A stretch of DNA of 64,000 bases from CAVVNN01 sp963749605 (GTDB lineage Bacteria > Actinomycetota > Thermoleophilia > Solirubrobacterales > 70-9). Of the stretch, positions 53,256-62,229 are shown piece by piece (within the stretch, counting starts at the first letter, position 1; every line of letters begins with the position of its first letter). The DNA is taken from contig CAVVNN010000003.1 of NCBI GenBank assembly GCA_963749605.1, positions 124,001-188,000 on the forward strand. The letters are read 5' to 3'. The notes beneath the pieces were generated by a model. The model was not told the DNA's origin and ran no database searches. It worked only from the letters and a program-made list of their open reading frames with translations. A program made the translations under genes and the position numbers.

Positions 53256-53608
53256 GGGCCACCGCGCTCGCACCGCTGTCGATCCTTGCGCCGATGCTCT
53301 TCTCGCCGCCCGCCTCCGCTCCCGTCCTCGCCGCCGCCCAGTCAACGATCAAAGTCCGATTGGGGATCGACAAGAAGAGCGTCCGGATTGGTGGAACAGT
53401 ACGCGTTCGAATCGAGAACCTCGGTACCCAGGATGTCGCCTATGGAGATCAGTTCGAGTTGGCACGCTTCAACGAAGGCGCGTGGGCGAAGCTGCCAAGC
53501 CATCCCGTTTTCGCCCCTCGATTCACTGTGCGGGGGGAAACGGCGGAGCCTGGCAGAGAATCCATATTCCGCTCCCGCGCACGAATCCGCGCAAGACTTA
53601 CCCACTAA
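53252..53608 (+). CDS. Small secreted Ig-like protein, possibly truncated by a frameshift
   Basis: 118 residues, ATG 53252 overlapping the previous stop. Signal peptide LSILAPMLFSPPASAPVLAA, then a short beta domain (IKVRLGIDKKSVRIGGTVRV, ENLGTQDVAYGDQFELARFN, EGAWAKLP) of a common actinobacterial exported Ig-like type. The last ~25 residues become Arg-rich (RESIFRSRARIRARLTH). The next frame over the same bases reads WQRIHIPLPRTNPRKTYPL, closer to how the family usually ends. A one-base slip before 53530 is therefore possible. Confidence 0.5.
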   Translation: MRATALAPLSILAPMLFSPPASAPVLAAAQSTIKVRLGIDKKSVRIGGTVRVRIENLGTQDVAYGDQFELARFNEGAWAKLPSHPVFAPRFTVRGETAEPGRESIFRSRARIRARLTH

Positions 53609-53659
53609 TGGATTGACTCTGTACGTGCCCCCAATTAGTGTCATCTCGGAGGCTCCACC

Positions 53660-54763
53660 TTGCCCAGTCGATGCGCGTTCTTCGCACGCTCCTTATGCTT
53701 TGCTCTCGCGCTCTGCTTTGCTCTCGCGCTCGCGCCAACTCCCGCCTCGGCCGCCTCCCCACCGATCTCGATCCTTGGCTCAACTCCGATCAAGGTGTCG
53801 GGTGAACACGGCAACGACACCGCCAAGACCTTCCTCACGGTTCTGAGTTCGGGCGCCAAACCGGCCAAGATCGCGATCCACTTCCAGGCGAGCAGCTCGG
53901 AACGAATCAGCGTCGAAAAGTGGTTCCCGAAGCGAATCCCCGCAGGTGAAGCCAAGCGGGTCGAAGTCGTCCTCTCCGGGCTGACCGACCTCGAAGAAGC
54001 CGCAACCGGCCAGTTGGTGGTCAGTGGCGGAGCCACGCCGGTGGCCCAGTCGATCGAAGTCGACCCGCCCGAACCCGACACGCTGTGGGCCCTGGCACTG
54101 TTGTTGGGTTCGCTGCTCTTCGCCGCGGCGCTCGGCATCAGGGTTGCCAGCAAGTCCGCCGACCACTCGGCTCTCTACAACCCGGCCCCCGGGCCGAAAT
54201 GGAACTTCACCAGTTGGGCGACGACCCTGACCACCGCCGCCGCGGTCTTCGGGACCGTGCTCAATCAGACGACCTTTCCGACCTTTCCGGACTTGATCAG
54301 CAAGACCGAACTCTCCAACCTCAACATTTTCTTCGGCATCGTCGTCCTTCTCGGCCCCTTCCTCTTCGAAGCCCTGCGGCGGAAGAGACTTTCCAAAGAG
54401 GACATCGAAACCGCATCCGTGGGGACCAACCTCACGCTGCTGATCTCCTGCTCGGTAACGCTCTGGGCGGTCCTCGGCCAGCTGGGGGCTTTCGGCCTGT
54501 TGGGCTGGGAACTCCTGGGCGGGCACGCAGCGGCGATCGTCGCCGCCGCGGCCGTGGTGCTGATCGGCCTGCTGGCGATGCGCTACTTCGTCCTCACCAC
54601 CACCGAAATGGTGACCAAAGACTGGGTGAAGGAGGCGAAGAAAAAAGCGAAGCCCGCGAGCCACACGAAACGCAGGCTCAACGTGAAAGACGCCGAGACG
54701 ATCACCATCGAGACCGTTGAGCCAGCGGTAGAGGCGCCGCTGCCCTCCTGGTCGCTGCTATAG
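53660..54763 (+). CDS. Exported multi-pass membrane protein, paralogue of the 27093 gene
   Basis: 367 residues from TTG 53660, eight bases after CGGAGG. Signal peptide with a repeated LCFALA unit, an exported Ig-like region of ~110 residues (KIAIHFQASSSERISVEKWF), then five or six helices including TLWALALLLGSLLFAAALGI, TLTTAAAVFGTVLNQ, IFFGIVVLLGPFLFEAL and AAIVAAAAVVLIGLLAM, and a charged C-terminal tail. The block WNFTSWATTLTTAAAVFGTV matches the membrane protein at 27093-28268. Unlike that gene it is not followed by the two partner genes. No catalytic motif is seen. Confidence 0.65.
   Translation: MPSRCAFFARSLCFALALCFALALAPTPASAASPPISILGSTPIKVSGEHGNDTAKTFLTVLSSGAKPAKIAIHFQASSSERISVEKWFPKRIPAGEAKRVEVVLSGLTDLEEAATGQLVVSGGATPVAQSIEVDPPEPDTLWALALLLGSLLFAAALGIRVASKSADHSALYNPAPGPKWNFTSWATTLTTAAAVFGTVLNQTTFPTFPDLISKTELSNLNIFFGIVVLLGPFLFEALRRKRLSKEDIETASVGTNLTLLISCSVTLWAVLGQLGAFGLLGWELLGGHAAAIVAAAAVVLIGLLAMRYFVLTTTEMVTKDWVKEAKKKAKPASHTKRRLNVKDAETITIETVEPAVEAPLPSWSLL
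53696..53731 (+). repeat. 18-bp perfect tandem duplication in a signal peptide
   Basis: TGCTTTGCTCTCGCGCTC at 53696-53713 is repeated at 53714-53731, coding for LCFALA twice. Like the CTG tract at 34327, it changes signal-peptide length without changing frame. Confidence 0.85.
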
Positions 54764-55181
54764 GACGAAGCGAACATCCCAATTGAGATGACGCCGGTAG
54801 ACGACAAAGAAGTCGTCTTCAGGTTGGGACACGCCAAGGTCGATGCCGCACTGATCCAGCCGTGGGCGCGCGACGCGAAGCTCGACTGTCGACCGCCGCC
54901 GAGGGTAGAGGAACCGCCAAAACGGAAAGTTGGTGTCGCAGCTACCGCCGCGACCCCACACACGCGCCCTGCGGGCGCGGGAAACACCCGGTGGGTTGGG
55001 GTTGGGGTGTCTGACCGACGTCAGACCTCATGCAGCTCGCCACTGCGACGCAAACCTTAAGCCTTGAGCCGAATCCACCTGGATCCACGCACCGTCCGCA
55101 CGAGCTGCCTGACCTCGGAGAGACCCAGGCTCGGGTCTCCCTGGGCCGCTTCGCGACCCCAACCCCAACCCCCGACACATT
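54764..55181 (+). other. Gene-free dyad-rich region, candidate oriT
   Basis: No credible gene. It holds CGCGCCC/GGGCGCG (54963-54969 and 54973-54979), CTGAC/GTCAG (55011-55015 and 55020-55024), GAGACCC/GGGTCTC (55120-55126 and 55133-55139), and a 16-bp perfect inverted repeat, GGGTTGGGGTTGGGGT at 54993-55008 with its complement at 55156-55171. The position directly before a relaxase gene is where a transfer origin would be expected. Confidence 0.4.
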
Positions 55182-58100
55182 ATGCATCCGGAGGATGGCT
55201 CCCTAAACCAAGCGGAACTCTGGACTCTCCCCGCCGACATATCTGCCGCGATGGTCGGCGTCACCAAGATCCAACGCGGCAACGCCAACTACTGGCTGAA
55301 CGCCGTCGCCGAAGGAGGCGACGACTACTACACCAAGCCCGGCGAGGTGCCGGGGGAGTGGGTCGGCGAGCTCGCTGCCGAGATGGGCCTTGAAGGCCAG
55401 GTCGACGCCGAGGCCTACGCGGCGATCCTCGAGGGCCGCGACCCGATCAGCGGCGGCCAGCTCCTCACCCGTCCCGCCACCAAGGTCTACGAACGCCCAG
55501 ACGGCAGCCAGCGCCGTGCCGAGCCGGTACTGGGCTACGACGTCCGCTTCTCCGCCCCAAAGTCGGTCTCCCTCCTCTACGCCCTTGGCGACGAGCAGAT
55601 CCGCACCCGCCTGCTGGCGGTCTATGACGAGGCGGTGCGCCAGGGACTCGCCCATCTCGAATCCCAGGCTTGCCTGGTGGCGCGCGGCGACGGCGGCGCC
55701 CGCATCGAGCGCGGTGAGGGCTTTGTCGCGATGGCCTTCCGCCACCGCATGAGCCGCGCCGGGGACCCTGCTCTCCACACCCACGTTCTGGTCTCCAACA
55801 TGACCCGTGCCGTCACCGACGGCAAATGGCTCACCTTGGCCAGCCCGCGCGGGCGCTCGCCCCTTTGGACCCACGGCAAGTCGGCCGGCGTTGTCTTCCA
55901 AGCGGCGCTTCGCGCCGGCATCCTGCGCGAGTTCGGCATGGAGTTCGTGGCGGTACGCCATGGCTACGCGGACCTGCGCGGCTTCTCGCGCGAGGCGATC
56001 GAGGCCTTCAGCACCCGCTCGCGAGAGATCGGCCAATGGTTGGAGCAACACGGGGTCTCCAGCGTCGCCGCCGCGCAGACCGCCGCTTACCGAACCCGCG
56101 ATGCCAAGGACTATGGCGTCGACGCCGACAAGCGCAGGGATGAGTGGGTAGAGCAGGCCGAGGCCTACGGGCTGACGCCGGCGGGGATGCGCGAGATGAC
56201 CGAGGCGTCCCGCAGCCGCGAGCCGCGGGCGGTGAGCGACGCCGACCTCGACGTCGCTCTGGCGCAGCTCGAAGCAACCACCTCCCACTTCGACCGCCGT
56301 GCGCTGCTGTGGGCGGTGGCCGATCAGCTGCCCGAGGGTGCGGATGTGGGAACTCTCGACGCTGCGGTCGACCGGCTCCTCGCAACCGAGAAGGTGATCT
56401 GCGTGCACGAGTCCCGCGACCTCCTCGACCAGGCGCACTTCACGACGCCGAGGCTGGCGGAGCTGGAGCGACGCTTCATCGACGGCGCCCTCGCCAGCGC
56501 CGACGCAAACGTGGGCAACGTCGCAAGGCCGGCGGTCGAAGCCGTGCTGGAGCGCCACTCCTACCTGGGAGAGGACCAGCGCGAGATGGTTCTGCGCCTC
56601 ACTACGACCGGAGAGCAGGTGGTGCCGGTCGCCGCCTGGCCGGGGACGGGGAAGACGACGGCGCTGGCGGCTGCGAGGGAGGCCTGGGAGGGGGCGGGGC
56701 ACTCGGTGATCGGGGTCGCCACCGCGCGCACCGCCTCAGGCGAGCTGGCAGACGCCGGCGTTCCGGCCACCTCGATCGCCTCCCTGCTCCACCGCACTCA
56801 GGAGTGGCGGGCGCACGGGATGGGACTCCAACGCGGCACCGTGATCGTCGTCGATGAGGCCAATACGACCTCTACCCCGGACCTCGAGGCGCTCCGTCAG
56901 CTGGCAGTTCAGTGCGAGGGCAAGCTGGTCGTGATCGGCGATCCCCGCCAGATCGGCGCGGTCGGTCCCGGCGGCGCCTACGGCCACCTGACCCGGGTGA
57001 TGGAGCCCTCGACGCTAGAGGTGATCCGCCGCCAGCACCGCGAGCCCGACCGCAGGGTCATCGCCCTGGTCCACGAAGGGCGCGGATCGGAGGCGCTCGA
57101 CCTGCTTCGCACCCAGGGGCGACTGATCGTCGGCGACGACCTGTGCAGCACTCTTGACGGGTTGCTGGTGGACTGGCACCGCGACTTCGCCACCGGCGCC
57201 GACGTGGTGATGATCGCCCGCCGCAACCGCGACGTCGATTACCTGAACGATCGGGCCCGCGAGCTGCGCTCGGCCGAGGGAATGCTCGGCGAAGCCGAGG
57301 TGCTGGTGGGGGAGAGGCCCTTCGCCGCAGGGGACCGGGTGCAGACCCGAGTCAACGCGCCGAGAATCGACAACCGCGAGCGCTGGGACGTGATCGCCGT
57401 CGACGCCGCCGCGCGGACGGTCGAGCTTCAGCGGGTTGAGGGCGATCAGCGCCAGATCGTACTCGGGCCCGGCTACCTCGATCGCCGCACCCCAGACGGC
57501 GACCCCGCGCTTCAGTACGCCTACGCCCTGACCAAGTTCGGCGCCGAGTCGAAGACCTTCGACCGCGCCTATCCGCTGCTCGACGCCGGGGCGAGCCTTG
57601 AGGAGGAGCTGGTCGCCCTCAGCCGCGGGCGGGAGCTGGCAAACGTCTATGCCGTCGCCTCCACCGAGCTGCTCGACCCCGACCTGGGGCCGGCCCGGCG
57701 CGAGGTCTCCGACGAGCTGCACGACATCCGTGCCGCGATCGAGCGCGAGGGCGGCGACTACCCGGCGGCTGAGGTCGGCCTGCGGCGTCAGATCGAGGCG
57801 CTCTCAGACGTCGAGCTGGCGCAGCGGCGAGTGGAGCTGACGGTCCCAGCTACCCCGGTCGATCCCGCAGAGCGGCGCCATGAGCGGTTGCGCCGGGAGA
57901 TCGACCGCGCCGAGGAGGCGCTGGAGCGGATGCGCGCCGAGCGCGAAGCGCTGCAGCAGATGCGCAAGCCGCCCGCCCACGAGCTGAGCCGGGTGACGGC
58001 CGCGGAGGCGACCACGGCAGAGAGCCTGCAGCGCCTGCGCTCAGCGCTCGGTGAGCTCCCCGAGCCCGCGCCGCGGGCGCAGCTGCGCCAGGCCGATCCC

Positions 58101-58466
58101 GCCCACCGCCTGGAGGCGGCCCTGATCGACCGGCGCATCGAGCAGCTGGCGAGCCGCGCTGTCGCCGCCGCCCGCCTCGACCGCTCCGACGTCATCTACA
58201 AGGCCCTCGGCCCCTATCCCAGCGATCCGGCCAAGGCCTACGCCTGGGGACAGGCCGCCCACGCGATCTCGACTTACCGCCAGCGCCACGGTGTGCGCGA
58301 TCGCTCCAGGGCGCTGGGCCCTCGGCCGCACGATGCGATGGCTCGGGCCGAGAGGGCCCGGGCCAAGCGCGTTCTCGAGGCGGCGCAGCGCCGGCTCGGC
58401 ATAGGGCGGGAGCGCGGCGTGCAGCGCAGCCGGGACCGTGGGCGCTCGATGTCGATCGGACGCTGA
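55182..58466 (+). CDS. MobF-family relaxase-helicase (TraI/TrwC-like)
   Basis: 1094 residues. The relaxase part shows the nicking tyrosines (NANYW Y37; DDYY Y49-Y50), the FSAPKSVSLL segment, and the metal-binding triad H188, H199, H201 (FRHR and LHTHV). A superfamily I helicase follows, with Walker A PGTGKTT at 487-493, VIVVDEANTT (Walker B) and VIGDPRQIGAVGPGG. The C-terminus is a long charged helix and a basic tail. It should nick oriT, stay bound to the 5' end and unwind the strand for conjugation. ATG 55182 is used; ATG 55251 gives a start closer to the usual relaxase N-terminus. No type IV secretion genes are visible within the window, so the element is partial here or continues outside. 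Confidence 0.85.
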   Translation: MHPEDGSLNQAELWTLPADISAAMVGVTKIQRGNANYWLNAVAEGGDDYYTKPGEVPGEWVGELAAEMGLEGQVDAEAYAAILEGRDPISGGQLLTRPATKVYERPDGSQRRAEPVLGYDVRFSAPKSVSLLYALGDEQIRTRLLAVYDEAVRQGLAHLESQACLVARGDGGARIERGEGFVAMAFRHRMSRAGDPALHTHVLVSNMTRAVTDGKWLTLASPRGRSPLWTHGKSAGVVFQAALRAGILREFGMEFVAVRHGYADLRGFSREAIEAFSTRSREIGQWLEQHGVSSVAAAQTAAYRTRDAKDYGVDADKRRDEWVEQAEAYGLTPAGMREMTEASRSREPRAVSDADLDVALAQLEATTSHFDRRALLWAVADQLPEGADVGTLDAAVDRLLATEKVICVHESRDLLDQAHFTTPRLAELERRFIDGALASADANVGNVARPAVEAVLERHSYLGEDQREMVLRLTTTGEQVVPVAAWPGTGKTTALAAAREAWEGAGHSVIGVATARTASGELADAGVPATSIASLLHRTQEWRAHGMGLQRGTVIVVDEANTTSTPDLEALRQLAVQCEGKLVVIGDPRQIGAVGPGGAYGHLTRVMEPSTLEVIRRQHREPDRRVIALVHEGRGSEALDLLRTQGRLIVGDDLCSTLDGLLVDWHRDFATGADVVMIARRNRDVDYLNDRARELRSAEGMLGEAEVLVGERPFAAGDRVQTRVNAPRIDNRERWDVIAVDAAARTVELQRVEGDQRQIVLGPGYLDRRTPDGDPALQYAYALTKFGAESKTFDRAYPLLDAGASLEEELVALSRGRELANVYAVASTELLDPDLGPARREVSDELHDIRAAIEREGGDYPAAEVGLRRQIEALSDVELAQRRVELTVPATPVDPAERRHERLRREIDRAEEALERMRAEREALQQMRKPPAHELSRVTAAEATTAESLQRLRSALGELPEPAPRAQLRQADPAHRLEAALIDRRIEQLASRAVAAARLDRSDVIYKALGPYPSDPAKAYAWGQAAHAISTYRQRHGVRDRSRALGPRPHDAMARAERARAKRVLEAAQRRLGIGRERGVQRSRDRGRSMSIGR

Positions 58467-58512
58467 GGCACTGCCGCCGTAGCTCCGGTTCATCGATGAG
58501 CGGCGGGGGATC

Positions 58513-58916
58513 ATGCTGGTCGGCCTCGACTACTCTTTCAAGGAGAAAACCTGGTGCCTGCCTGCTTGCCGGCCGGCGCCGCAGAGCCGGGTGGGAGCTT
58601 TTCCCGGACGGCGATCGACGAGCTGGCCGAGGAGACCGGAATCCACGTCTCGGAGCTCGACCTGATCCCGTTCGGCTGCCTCTCCGAGCCCGAGGCGCAC
58701 ACGATCCACTACCCCAACGGCGATATCATCCACTGCTTCGCCCTGCTCTTCCTTGCGAGAACGTGCGGGGAGACCCACGCCCCGATCAGGCCGAGGCGAT
58801 CGAGGCGAGGTTCGTCGACCTGGGCGCGCCCCCCCGAGCCGTTCCACGCACCGATCGCCCGCCCGCTCAAGCTGCTGGAAGCCTATCTAAGCTCGGGCAC
58901 CTTCCAGGTGCGCTGA
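58513..58916 (+). pseudogene. Decayed Nudix hydrolase gene
   Basis: Three frames each carry part of one Nudix protein. MLVGLDYSFKEKTWCLP is in one; AEPGGSFSRTAIDELAEETG (Nudix box with REUXEE) and HTIHYPNGDIIHCFALLFLA in the next; DQAEAIEARFVDLGAP in a third; and PEPFHAPIARPLKLLEAYL back in the second. One of the breaks is a run of seven C near 58829. At least three indels separate the pieces, so no functional protein is expected unless the sequence carries errors. Confidence 0.65.
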
Positions 58917-59060
58917 TCGGTCGGCTCACTCCGTAGAACCCGGGCCGGCTCACTGTCTGTTGCTACCTCTCGAACCGCTGACCTGCCCCGGCAACGGTTC
59001 GGTTGTAAGAGCCTCGCTATTGGGGATTACAGGGCATGATGTGAGAGGTAGGGTTGGGCT

Positions 59061-61148
59061 GTGAGGCGCCAGGTCCGCATAGCGGTCTGCTTGTTGGCCG
59101 TGGCCGTCGGCTTCCTAATCCCGGTGGTGGCTTTCGGTCAATCCGATGACCAGGGCATGGCCTCGACGACAGGCAAGTCGACCAGCGCATCGTCCGATCG
59201 CCATGCCCTGCTATGGGCGGTGTTGGCAGCACTGTTGGTCAGCGGATCGGAAGGCTCGTCTGCTTCCCAATCGCCGAGCACCGCAACGGTCACCCCACAG
59301 CCCGAACCATCCAATGCCAGCACCGCAGAGACCACGGGCCCCTCATCGGCTGATTCAACCACCACGGCGTCGACCACCGAAGCGACCGTCCAACCGTCGA
59401 CCACAACCGCGACGAGCCCAACAACGCAGCCGGCGACCTCGGCGACTACCACGGCTACCGGTGGCAGCACCTCGACGACAACCACATCGACTACCGACGG
59501 TTCGAACGCCTCGAAGGCCAAACCAGTCAAACATCAAGTCGCTAGGGAGGCGATTGCGGCCTGCCTGTCCTTGATCCTGGTTTTCCTCTGCCTGGCCGCA
59601 GTCGACTACTCCCTGCTGAAGGAGGAAACGAAACGGCCAGTCGATCCGCTGAGCGTCAACCAACCGAGGCATCCGGTGGTCAAGTTTCTCCTATTGAGCG
59701 ACGACGGACGTTGGGCAGCGTCGAAGACCTTGGCATCGACGTGGACCATAGCCTTGATCTGGAGCATCACCGCCTTAGCCCTGGCCGACCTATTCAAGGC
59801 CCCGGCCGGGTGGCAGGAATTCAAGCAGCAGGCCGTTTCCTGGCAGTATCTGCTCCTGCTCGGCGGGCCGGTCACCGCAGCGATCGGGGCCCAGAGCCTG
59901 ACTCTGATTCGCTCTCAGACCGGGGCGGAAGTCAAAACCACTCCACCGGAAGGCGCGTCGTTCTCCCAGCTCTACACCGACGATGACGGCAAGCTCGACC
60001 TGATCGATGTCCAGTATCTGGCGTTCAACGTCCTGAGCATCCTCGTCTTCCTGATCGTCTTCTTGGCCAATTTCTCAGAAGGCCTCCCGGTCTTCCCAGG
60101 CATCCTGGCCACCCTGACCGCGGCCACGGCGGCCGGCTATCTGGCCCGCCGGGCGGCACGGCGCGCTGACCCGGTGATCACCAGCATCGCGCCGCCTGCC
60201 GCGGCCCCTGGGGAGGAGATCCAACTATGGGGCGTTAACCTGACCCCGCCGCGCGAGCCAGAGCCAGTTGAACAGCTCTCTGAGACCGACCGCGCACAGG
60301 TTCGTTACGCCGAACGCAAAATCGACGTCTACTTCGATGGCCTGCCGGCCCCATACGCCGTCCCCGAGGGCCCCGAGGCAGATGACCTATCGCAGGCCTA
60401 CAAGGTCAAGGTCCCGGCTGGGGCAAAGGTCAAGGATGGGGTGTCGGTCGTTGTGAATTCGGGCGCCCCGCAGGGACACGAGAGCAAGCCCTATACCGAA
60501 TTCCGCATCGTCGGCCCGACGCTCGGCTCCGTCGAGCCGCCGCTGGTCCAGGCCGGCCAGCAAGTCAAGATCTGGGGCACCAAACTTGCCGGTGGCGGGG
60601 AGCCCCCGCGGGTCTTCTTCGATGACCAGGCCGGGAGGGGCGTGCAAGTCCATAGCGGGAGCGACTCGACCCAGGATGTGATCGAGGCCACGGTGCCTCA
60701 GCTGGCCGCAGGCACGGTCAGGCTCAAGCTGCTCACCGCGGAGGGGCAGGTCTCCAACGAGTTGGACCTATCCGTGGCGACGGCGGTTCGGATCACCGAA
60801 GCGCCGCAGGAGATCTCCCTAGGGCCCAACAACCCATCGCTGCTGATCAACGGGCTCGGGTTCAGGACCCAATCAGGTCCCGCCGCCCTGGCCGCTGTGT
60901 TCCTGGCCGGGCAACCGCTGCCCGTCGACCAAGGCTCGTGGCAAGAGAACCAGGTTACGGTCAAGTTGCCGACCGACCCGAGCCAGATTGCCCGCTTGGG
61001 GTTCTCGAGCAACGACCGGGCCGAGCTCGTCGTTCGCAACGATCAGGGGGTCAGCTCCGCCCCCTGGGCGCTGAAACTCGAGGTCCCCGAGCCGAAGGCC
61101 AAGCCGCCGACGACCCCCGAGCCCAAGGCCGAGCCGCCAGCCAGCTGA
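59061..61148 (+). CDS. Membrane protein with Thr/Ser-rich stalk and TIG/IPT-like domains
   Basis: 695 residues, GTG 59061. The exported N-terminus has a signal (AVCLLAVAVGFLIPVVAFG), then a very Thr/Ser-rich linker (~75-155). Helices follow: IAACLSLILVFLCLAAVDY, TWTIALIWSITALALADLF, YLLLLGGPVTAAIGA and NVLSILVFLIVFLANFSEG. Then come repeated beta domains of the TIG/IPT type, starting PVITSIAPPAAAPGEEIQLW and GSVEPPLVQAGQQVKIWGT, with a similar third unit; a Pro/Lys-rich end closes it. The segment LYTDDDGKLDLIDVQYLAFN recurs in bacterial membrane proteins of unknown role. Which face the TIG domains are on depends on helix count. No operon partner is obvious. Confidence 0.65.
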   Translation: MRRQVRIAVCLLAVAVGFLIPVVAFGQSDDQGMASTTGKSTSASSDRHALLWAVLAALLVSGSEGSSASQSPSTATVTPQPEPSNASTAETTGPSSADSTTTASTTEATVQPSTTTATSPTTQPATSATTTATGGSTSTTTTSTTDGSNASKAKPVKHQVAREAIAACLSLILVFLCLAAVDYSLLKEETKRPVDPLSVNQPRHPVVKFLLLSDDGRWAASKTLASTWTIALIWSITALALADLFKAPAGWQEFKQQAVSWQYLLLLGGPVTAAIGAQSLTLIRSQTGAEVKTTPPEGASFSQLYTDDDGKLDLIDVQYLAFNVLSILVFLIVFLANFSEGLPVFPGILATLTAATAAGYLARRAARRADPVITSIAPPAAAPGEEIQLWGVNLTPPREPEPVEQLSETDRAQVRYAERKIDVYFDGLPAPYAVPEGPEADDLSQAYKVKVPAGAKVKDGVSVVVNSGAPQGHESKPYTEFRIVGPTLGSVEPPLVQAGQQVKIWGTKLAGGGEPPRVFFDDQAGRGVQVHSGSDSTQDVIEATVPQLAAGTVRLKLLTAEGQVSNELDLSVATAVRITEAPQEISLGPNNPSLLINGLGFRTQSGPAALAAVFLAGQPLPVDQGSWQENQVTVKLPTDPSQIARLGFSSNDRAELVVRNDQGVSSAPWALKLEVPEPKAKPPTTPEPKAEPPAS

Positions 61149-61203
61149 CAATCCACTTATCTGCCGGGGGCGGAGAGCCGTCCTACCGCAGGATCACGCA
61201 AAG

Positions 61204-61611
61204 TCAGGCTTCAAGCAGATCCCAGCGATTCTCGAACTCAGCCACATCTTTGGTGCGAAGCTGCTGACTGGTTATTAGGCGATTCGCCTCGTTTGCCGGG
61301 ATGATCCAGTAGCGGGGCACGTCGGCGTCTTTGCCCAGATCAACCAGCACCACGAAGTCCCGCTCGCCGTCCATTTCAAATCGCTTTCCGACACGATGCG
61401 CGTAGGAGTAGGCGGGCGTCCTGGTCTTGACCTGGATGCGGGCATGTATGTCACCAGACGGCCTGGCTGCAAGGACGTCTACGTTCGGGGTGTTCTTGGC
61501 CGTCAGCGTCGCGATCCAGCCGCGCTTGGAGAGCTCGCCGGCAACGAGGAACTCACCCGCTATTCCCGTCGTGATCCGACTGTTGCGGCTTTGGGACGAC
61601 CGGTTCGCCAT
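61204..61611 (-). CDS. PD-(D/E)XK nuclease-fold protein, operon gene 3
   Basis: 135 residues, ATG 61611 directly after the TAG of the upstream gene. GIAGEFLVAGELSKRGWIA is the usual first helix of this nuclease group, NVDVLAA carries the acidic residue, and RIQVKTR gives the x-K strand (Q in place of the acidic E/D is common). The rest (FVVLVDLGKDADVPRYWIIP, NRLITSQQLRTKD) fits small restriction-endonuclease-like proteins. A DNA-cutting or DNA-binding role is likely; no target is known. It ends 56 bases from the convergent TIG-domain gene. Confidence 0.65.
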   Translation of the reverse strand: MANRSSQSRNSRITTGIAGEFLVAGELSKRGWIATLTAKNTPNVDVLAARPSGDIHARIQVKTRTPAYSYAHRVGKRFEMDGERDFVVLVDLGKDADVPRYWIIPANEANRLITSQQLRTKDVAEFENRWDLLEA

Positions 61612-62226
61612 CTAAGCCGCACCCTCAGCGTCTCCGAGATCCGCAGTTGCGTCCATGTCGACCAGCTGCCCGGCCTCAGCGAGCACCTTGACGGCGACCA
61701 GCGCAGCATTGTCTCGATACCGGCTCTCTTTCGCCGCGAGTCGCACCTTCTGCACAACCTCCTCGAGCCCGACGACCTTGATCGAGCCCGCACCAACGCG
61801 CTGGGCTCGCGCCCACTTTTTGATGCGGCGTCTGTGCTCGCCGTCGCGTCGACCGGCAAATCGCCCCGCGTATAGCCGGAACTCGATCTGCTTGGGCGCG
61901 TAGCCGTAGCGCTTGCTTGCCGCCTTCAGAACGCCTTTCCGTATGACCGGATCGTTGAGAAGTCGGTACATACCGTTATGACGCTCATCGACAGTCTTTC
62001 CCATGACGGCCTCGGCAACCACTCCTCGTGAGCCAAAGAACGACTTCACCGTGGCCAAGACCAGCCGATCGGCACGGGCCGCGACCAAGTCGACCTCGTA
62101 GCCGTGCTCCTGGAACTCCACCCGTGAGGCCTTACGCACCGGAAACTTCACCGCAGGCGACACGATGAAGCCCTCCTCCTCGAGCGCGAGCGCCACGAAA
62201 GTCTCGAGGGCCTCCATCGGGCCCAC
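61612..62226 (-). CDS. Probable restriction-endonuclease-like protein, operon gene 2
   Basis: 204 residues from ATG 62226 (GPMEALETFVALALEEEGFI). An early helix, then EFQEHGYEVDLVAARADRLV and LATVKSFFGSRGV, where E-x-D and V-K-S are placed as in the PD-(D/E)XK core. The second half is basic (IKKWARAQRVGAGSIKVVGL) and helical and may bind DNA. I recognise the start as a small family that sits beside a coiled-coil HTH protein, as here. Start is four bases after the HTH stop, and its own stop abuts the next ATG, so the three genes are tightly coupled. Confidence 0.6.
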   Translation of the reverse strand: MGPMEALETFVALALEEEGFIVSPAVKFPVRKASRVEFQEHGYEVDLVAARADRLVLATVKSFFGSRGVVAEAVMGKTVDERHNGMYRLLNDPVIRKGVLKAASKRYGYAPKQIEFRLYAGRFAGRRDGEHRRRIKKWARAQRVGAGSIKVVGLEEVVQKVRLAAKESRYRDNAALVAVKVLAEAGQLVDMDATADLGDAEGAA

Positions 62227-62229
62227 GCT

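Noticed and set aside
55203..56702. 499-codon minus-strand open frame
   Set aside because: Opposite the relaxase whose catalytic motifs are unambiguous.
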